Position numbers and translations under genes: made by a program. Shown piece after piece: positions 39,088 to 42,548 of a DNA stretch of 42,548 nucleotides; the first letter of the stretch is position 1; every line of letters starts with the position of its first letter. A model generated the notes under the pieces. That model saw only the letters and a list, made by a program, of their open reading frames with translations. It did not search any database and was not told the DNA's origin. The stretch is taken from the NCBI GenBank assembly GCA_017440065.1, contig JAFSHY010000116.1, forward strand, positions 1 through 42,548. Reading direction: 5' to 3'. This DNA comes from Oscillospiraceae bacterium (GTDB lineage Bacteria > Bacillota > Clostridia > Oscillospirales > Oscillospiraceae).

Positions 39088-39776
39088 TGGAAATGCTGAA
39101 ATATCCTGCCCTGAAGCAGGGTCGATTTTGCCGCAGACTCAACCGCTTTTTGGCAGAGGTGGAGTTGGACGGCGTTGTGGAGCGCTGCCATGTGAAGAAT
39201 ACGGGAAGGCTGCGGGAACTGCTGCTGCCCGATGCGGAGGTATGGTGCGAGTGCCATGACGATCCGAACCGCAAAACGAAATTTTCTCTGCTGCTCGTCC
39301 GCGCGGGTGAAGAACTGGTGAGCATCGACTCGCAGGCGCCCAATAAAGTGGCATTTTCCTATGTGCAGGACGGAGGATTGGGCTTCGTGCCGGATTCGCT
39401 GCGGCGTGAGGTGACCCGCGGCGATTCCCGCTTTGACCTTTGCTGCACGCATGACGGTCAGACGGTATACATAGAGGTCAAGGGCGTCACGCTGAAAAAG
39501 GACGGCCTTGCCATGTTTCCGGATGCGCCCACAGAGCGGGGCGCCAAGCACGTCCGCGGTCTGATGCAGGCGGTGCGGGAGGGCTGCGAGGCCTGCATCC
39601 TTTTTGTCATCCAGCGCCGCGATGTGCGGGAATTCATGCCCAACGAGGGCTCCGATCCCGAATTTGCCGCGGCGCTGCGGGAAGCGGCGGCAGGCGGCGT
39701 CCGTGTGCAGGCGGTCTCCTGCGAGATCACCACGGAGGGCATAAAAACAGCCGCACCGGTGACGGTACGGCTGTAA
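39087..39776 (+). CDS. sfsA: SfsA family protein (DNA/RNA nuclease-like)
   Basis: 229 residues. Conserved blocks are RFCRRLNRFLAEVELDG (13-29), VKNTGRLRELL with PDAEVW, and the nuclease-type core IEVKGVTL (PD-(D/E)XK-like E-x-K; near 130) followed by MFPDAPTERGAKH. SfsA was first described as a maltose-regulon regulator; its fold is nuclease-like. Start ATG 39087 overlaps the pmbA stop (TAATG); a second ATG six bases on is possible. Its last codons contain the hairpin that terminates the convergent HAD gene. Confidence 0.93.
   Translation: MEMLKYPALKQGRFCRRLNRFLAEVELDGVVERCHVKNTGRLRELLLPDAEVWCECHDDPNRKTKFSLLLVRAGEELVSIDSQAPNKVAFSYVQDGGLGFVPDSLRREVTRGDSRFDLCCTHDGQTVYIEVKGVTLKKDGLAMFPDAPTERGAKHVRGLMQAVREGCEACILFVIQRRDVREFMPNEGSDPEFAAALREAAAGGVRVQAVSCEITTEGIKTAAPVTVRL
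39747..39773 (-). terminator. Terminator of the HAD gene, embedded in the 3' end of sfsA
   Basis: An 11-bp stem with one mismatched pair and a 4-5-base loop lies in the last codons of sfsA. Read on minus, it follows the HAD stop codon (39780) by 6 bp and is followed by TTTTTATG. On plus it has no U tract. Confidence 0.8.
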
Positions 39777-39779
39777 GGG

Positions 39780-40457
39780 TCAGATCAGATCCTCCAATTC
39801 CAGAAGATCAGCGATCTCATGATCGGGACGGACTTCGGTTCGTCCCGTTTTTTTATTGGGGTTAAACCAGATCGTGGTGATACCCGCCCGAATACCGCCG
39901 AGGATATCGGAGGAAAGACTGTCACCCACAATGGCGGTCTCTTCGGGGCGGAAGCCTTCGATGCGGGAAAACACATGGTCAAAATATTCCTTGGAGGGTT
40001 TTACCGCGCCGATCTCTTCGGAAATGAAGATCTGCTCAAAGTAAGCATCCAGACCGGAAGCTGCAAGGCGGCTGTACTGCGTTTCCGCCACACCGTTGGA
40101 GGTGATGAACAGGCGGCAGCGGGGCTTCAAACGGTCAAGGATCTCCACGGCATGGGGGATCAGCTTATAGCCGATGCCGAGGTTTTTGCGGTAGATCCGT
40201 TCGCATTCCGCGGGATCATGGGGAAGATGATACTCCTCAAACATCTGACGGTGCCTCGCAACGAGCATATCGGCACGTTCGAACTCTCCGCGCTCGTAGG
40301 CCATCCAGAAGCTTCGGTTGACCGTGTGATAGCGGGCGTACATTTCATCCGTCATGGGCGATCCCAATGCCTCATAGGTGCGGCGGATGGCCTGCTGCTC
40401 CTGCCAAGGGAAATCCAGCAGCGTGTCATCCACATCCATCAAAAGGCATTTAATCAT
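39780..40457 (-). CDS. HAD-superfamily phosphatase (YjjG-type)
   Basis: 225 residues. Motif I DVDDTLLDF (8-16), motif II FITSNG, motif III lysine in GAVKPSKEYFD, and motif IV IVGDSLSSDI. The cap domain is helical (C1 type). MIKCLLMDVDDTLLDF and GDSLSSDILGG resemble YjjG, a nucleoside 5'-phosphatase acting on pyrimidine nucleotides and damaged bases. The start ATG 40457 follows GGAGG and overlaps rsmA by 8 bp, so the two are coupled. Confidence 0.88.
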   Translation of the reverse strand: MIKCLLMDVDDTLLDFPWQEQQAIRRTYEALGSPMTDEMYARYHTVNRSFWMAYERGEFERADMLVARHRQMFEEYHLPHDPAECERIYRKNLGIGYKLIPHAVEILDRLKPRCRLFITSNGVAETQYSRLAASGLDAYFEQIFISEEIGAVKPSKEYFDHVFSRIEGFRPEETAIVGDSLSSDILGGIRAGITTIWFNPNKKTGRTEVRPDHEIADLLELEDLI

Positions 40458-41316
40458 GGTGCAGCCTCCGGTAGAGAACATTGGAAAGGTTGGCAAAGGC
40501 GGGGATATCCAGCGTTTCGCCGCGGACATTGGCGGGCAGACCTGCCTCCTCAATGACCTCCGCGAGGGCAGCCTTACCCAGCTGGGAGAAGCCCATGGAA
40601 AGGCCGTTCAGCAGCGTCTTGCGGCGGACGGCAAAGGAAGATTTGACCACGCGGAAGAAGAGTGCCTCATCGAGGATCTCACAGATCGGCTCTTCCCGCA
40701 TTTCCAGCTTCATGACGGCAGATGTGACCTTCGGCTGGGGCAGGAAGCAGGAGGGCGGCACATCAAAGAGCAGCTGCGGCTTGGCATAGTACTGGCAGAA
40801 GACGGTGAATGCGCTGTAGTCCGCAGTGCCTGCTTTGGAGCAGATGCGCTGGGCAACTTCTTTCTGCACCATAACGGTGACGGAGGAGAAGCAGCGGCTT
40901 TCCAGCAGCGCTGCCAGAATGGGAGAGGTGATGTAATAGGGCAGGTTGGCACAGGCCATGGGTTTCAAATCGCCGAACTTTTCCCGCACCAGTGCGGGGA
41001 TGTCCTGCTTGAGGATATCGGAGAAGATGATCTCCAGATTATCAAATTCCGCCAGAGTCTCCGCCAGAATGGGCTTGAGGTTCAGATCCACCTCCACGGC
41101 TACGACCTTGCCCGCGTTGCGGCAAAGCTCGCTGGTCAGAGGGCCGATGCCGGGGCCGATCTCCAGCACACCGCACTCGGCGGTAACGCCTGCCTGACGG
41201 GCGATCTCTCTGGGCACCCAGTCCTGGATCAGAAAGTTCTGCCCCTTGGCTTTGGAAAAGTGGAAGCCGTGCCGTTCCAGCAGCGGCTTGACTTCATGGA
41301 TATTGCAAAGATTCAT
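40450..41316 (-). CDS. rsmA: 16S rRNA dimethyladenosine transferase RsmA (KsgA)
   Basis: 288 residues. GQNFLIQ (25-31), the SAM-binding motif LEIGPGIGPLT (about 50-60), acidic VVAVEVD, and the adenine-binding NLPYYITSP (near 124) are diagnostic. A C-terminal helical domain holds PQPKVTSAVMKLE and FAVRRKTLLNGL. It dimethylates two adenines in the 3' hairpin of 16S rRNA during small-subunit assembly. The ATG at 41316 is preferred; an in-frame TTG lies three codons upstream, and neither has a strong ribosome site. Confidence 0.95.
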   Translation of the reverse strand: MNLCNIHEVKPLLERHGFHFSKAKGQNFLIQDWVPREIARQAGVTAECGVLEIGPGIGPLTSELCRNAGKVVAVEVDLNLKPILAETLAEFDNLEIIFSDILKQDIPALVREKFGDLKPMACANLPYYITSPILAALLESRCFSSVTVMVQKEVAQRICSKAGTADYSAFTVFCQYYAKPQLLFDVPPSCFLPQPKVTSAVMKLEMREEPICEILDEALFFRVVKSSFAVRRKTLLNGLSMGFSQLGKAALAEVIEEAGLPANVRGETLDIPAFANLSNVLYRRLHHD

Positions 41317-41372
41317 ATCGATCAACTCACATTTTCTGATGGTTTCCTATAGTTTAGCAGAAAAGCGGATGG

Positions 41373-41401
41373 TTGACAAGGCGGAAAAACGGTGCTATAA
41401 T
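41373..41401 (+). promoter_or_regulatory. Consensus promoter of thrS
   Basis: Perfect TTGACA (41373-41378) and TATAAT (41396-41401) with a 17-bp spacer, upstream of the T-box leader. The strongest promoter match in the window. Confidence 0.93.
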
Positions 41402-41407
41402 TTCGGC

Positions 41408-41665
41408 AGTTAAAGAGGCTTTGACGAAGACAATGGCCGCGAAACCCAGGTCAGAGAGACGGCGCAACTGCTGCGAGTGCCGTTCCTGCAAGCCGCTGCC
41501 CAACCACTTCCGAGCTGCTCCGTAAAAGGGAAACCGATTAAACGGAGACGGGATTCGCCCGTTACAGCGGCAACGAGCGGCAGATCTTTCTGCAAGCAGG
41601 GTGGAACCGTGGAATGTTTTATCATCCCACCCCTGAACTTTACGTCAGGGGCGGGATTTTTCTAT
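41408..41665 (+). ncRNA. T-box leader (threonine) of thrS with terminator
   Basis: The ~258-nt leader has the T-box core AGGGTGGAACCGT (41598-41610), which reads the uncharged tRNA CCA end. The terminator (11-bp stem, one mismatch, 41626-41636 with 41645-41655, then TTTTT) can be replaced by an antiterminator containing the T-box. Stem I features such as AGAGAG (41453-41458) are present. The likely specifier codon is ACC at 41503-41505, a threonine codon followed by a purine, though its place in the fold was not computed. Uncharged tRNA-Thr should permit transcription of thrS. Confidence 0.92.
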
Positions 41666-41690
41666 GCCCCAAGAGAAAGGAACGAGCGAA

Positions 41691-42548
41691 ATGTCTGAAG
41701 AAAATCTGTACACCTTTGAAAACGAACAGTACCGCAAAACGTACTGGCATACCTGCTCCCATGTGATGGCGCAGGCTGTCAAGCGTCTGCATCCCGAAGT
41801 CAAGCTGGCCATCGGCCCTTCCATTGAAAACGGCTTCTATTATGACTTCGATGCCCCTTTTGCCTTTACCCCCGAGCATCTCACTGAGATCGAAGGCGAA
41901 ATGCGCAAGATTTGCAAGGAAAAGCTGAAGCTGGAGCGCTTTGAGCTGCCCCGTGCCGAAGCCATTGCCTTCATGGAAGAGAAGGAAGAACCTTACAAGG
42001 TCGAGCTGATCAACGATCTGCCCGAGGATGCCGTCATCTCCTTCTACCGTCAGGGCGATTTCGTGGACCTCTGCGCAGGCCCTCATCTGGATTCCACCGG
42101 CCGTATCAAGGGCAATGCCATCAAGCTGACCCAGTGCTGCGGCGCCTACTGGCGCGGCGACTCCAACCGCAAGGTTCTGCAGAGAATCTATGCCGTGGCC
42201 TTCCCCAAGAAGGACGAGCTGGACGCTTACCTCGAGCAGCAGGCCGAAGCGCTGAAGCGCGACCACAACAAGCTGGGCCGCGAGCTGGAGTATTTCACCA
42301 CCGTGGATTCCATCGGTCAGGGCCTGCCCATCCTGTTGCCCAAGGGCGCCAGAGTCATTCAGACCCTGCAGCGCTGGATCGAGGACGAAGAGCAGAAGCG
42401 CGGCTACCTGCTCACCAAGACGCCTCTGATCGCCAAGCGCGAGCTCTACAAGATCTCCGGCCACTGGGATCATTATCTGGACGGCATGTTTATTCTGGGC
42501 GATCCCTATGACGAAGAAAAGGAATGCTTCGCCCTGCGTCCCATGACC
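41691..42548 (+). CDS. thrS: Threonyl-tRNA synthetase lacking the TGS domain (3' end cut off by window edge)
   Basis: 286 codons are present and the frame runs off the right edge. The protein starts almost directly at the N2 editing domain: HTCSHVMAQAVKRL (20-33), IGPSIENGFYYDFD, and FVDLCAGPHL with the editing Cys and His; the editing HxxxH is HTCSH. The ~60-residue N-terminal TGS domain of standard ThrRS is missing, and no other start upstream could supply it, since the T-box terminator ends 25 bp before. The catalytic domain begins near 215 (LPKGARVIQTLQRWIEDEE, KTPLI). ATG 41691 follows AAAGGAACGAGCG. Confidence 0.95.
   Translation, partial: MSEENLYTFENEQYRKTYWHTCSHVMAQAVKRLHPEVKLAIGPSIENGFYYDFDAPFAFTPEHLTEIEGEMRKICKEKLKLERFELPRAEAIAFMEEKEEPYKVELINDLPEDAVISFYRQGDFVDLCAGPHLDSTGRIKGNAIKLTQCCGAYWRGDSNRKVLQRIYAVAFPKKDELDAYLEQQAEALKRDHNKLGRELEYFTTVDSIGQGLPILLPKGARVIQTLQRWIEDEEQKRGYLLTKTPLIAKRELYKISGHWDHYLDGMFILGDPYDEEKECFALRPMT

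Overview
The window looks like a chromosomal segment of a moderately GC-rich, Gram-positive anaerobe of the Clostridia, probably an Oscillospiraceae/Ruminococcaceae-type gut bacterium. The signs are a T-box leader on thrS, lipoboxes on the exported binding proteins, LytS/YesN-type signalling, strong GGAGG ribosome sites, a thioester-domain surface protein and a c-di-GMP-I riboswitch. The taxonomic call is inference. Coding density is high, strands alternate in short operons, and most operons end in clear hairpin terminators.

Layout. 1-2782: a sugar-phosphate cluster cut by the left edge (YjbQ-like protein and archaeal-type triosephosphate isomerase on minus; SIS isomerase and DeoR regulator on plus, from back-to-back promoters). 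2785-5823: an amidohydrolase/deaminase divergent from an AzgA-type purine permease. 5938-13487: the most interesting block, all on minus. It holds a 1774-residue secreted thioester/vWA protein, a SARP-like (BTAD) regulator ending in a degenerate GGDEF domain, and a 135-residue protein of unknown function. 13651-17640: RluA-type pseudouridine synthase, a PcrA/UvrD helicase gene interrupted by an in-frame TAG, and an EamA transporter. 17646-22872: a beta-helix lipoprotein with a hexapeptide-repeat tail, then an FecCD/BtuF-type metal-chelate ABC operon ending in a precorrin-2 dehydrogenase-like gene. 22880-24955: D-serine dehydratase/D-threonine aldolase-like enzyme and a QueG-like iron-sulfur protein. 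24972-26160: a small AT-rich islet with a PD-(D/E)XK nuclease-like gene between two ~95-bp direct repeats, next to tRNA-Leu(UAA). 26286-33909: NudC, an Rrf2 regulator, an atypical SHMT homologue, a cupin/PocR/LytS kinase with its YesN-type regulator, an AGCS amino-acid symporter and an alpha/beta hydrolase. 33916-36270: an NMT1/SsuA-type ABC transporter. 36290-42548: tldD-tldE-sfsA, a HAD phosphatase, rsmA, and T-box-controlled thrS running off the right edge.

How the 6-13.5 kb block may work (inference from sequence). The promoters of the surface-protein gene and of the small-protein/regulator operon share the same element: two GTAACA direct repeats 12 bp apart, the nearer one 9 bp from a TATACT -10 box. 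That is the layout known for SARP operators. The regulator has lost the GGDEF catalytic motif (SASQF) but keeps an RxxD at the position of the allosteric c-di-GMP I-site. The leader of the surface-protein gene carries a GEMM-I c-di-GMP aptamer. c-di-GMP could therefore act twice on one adhesin, first through the regulator and then through the mRNA.
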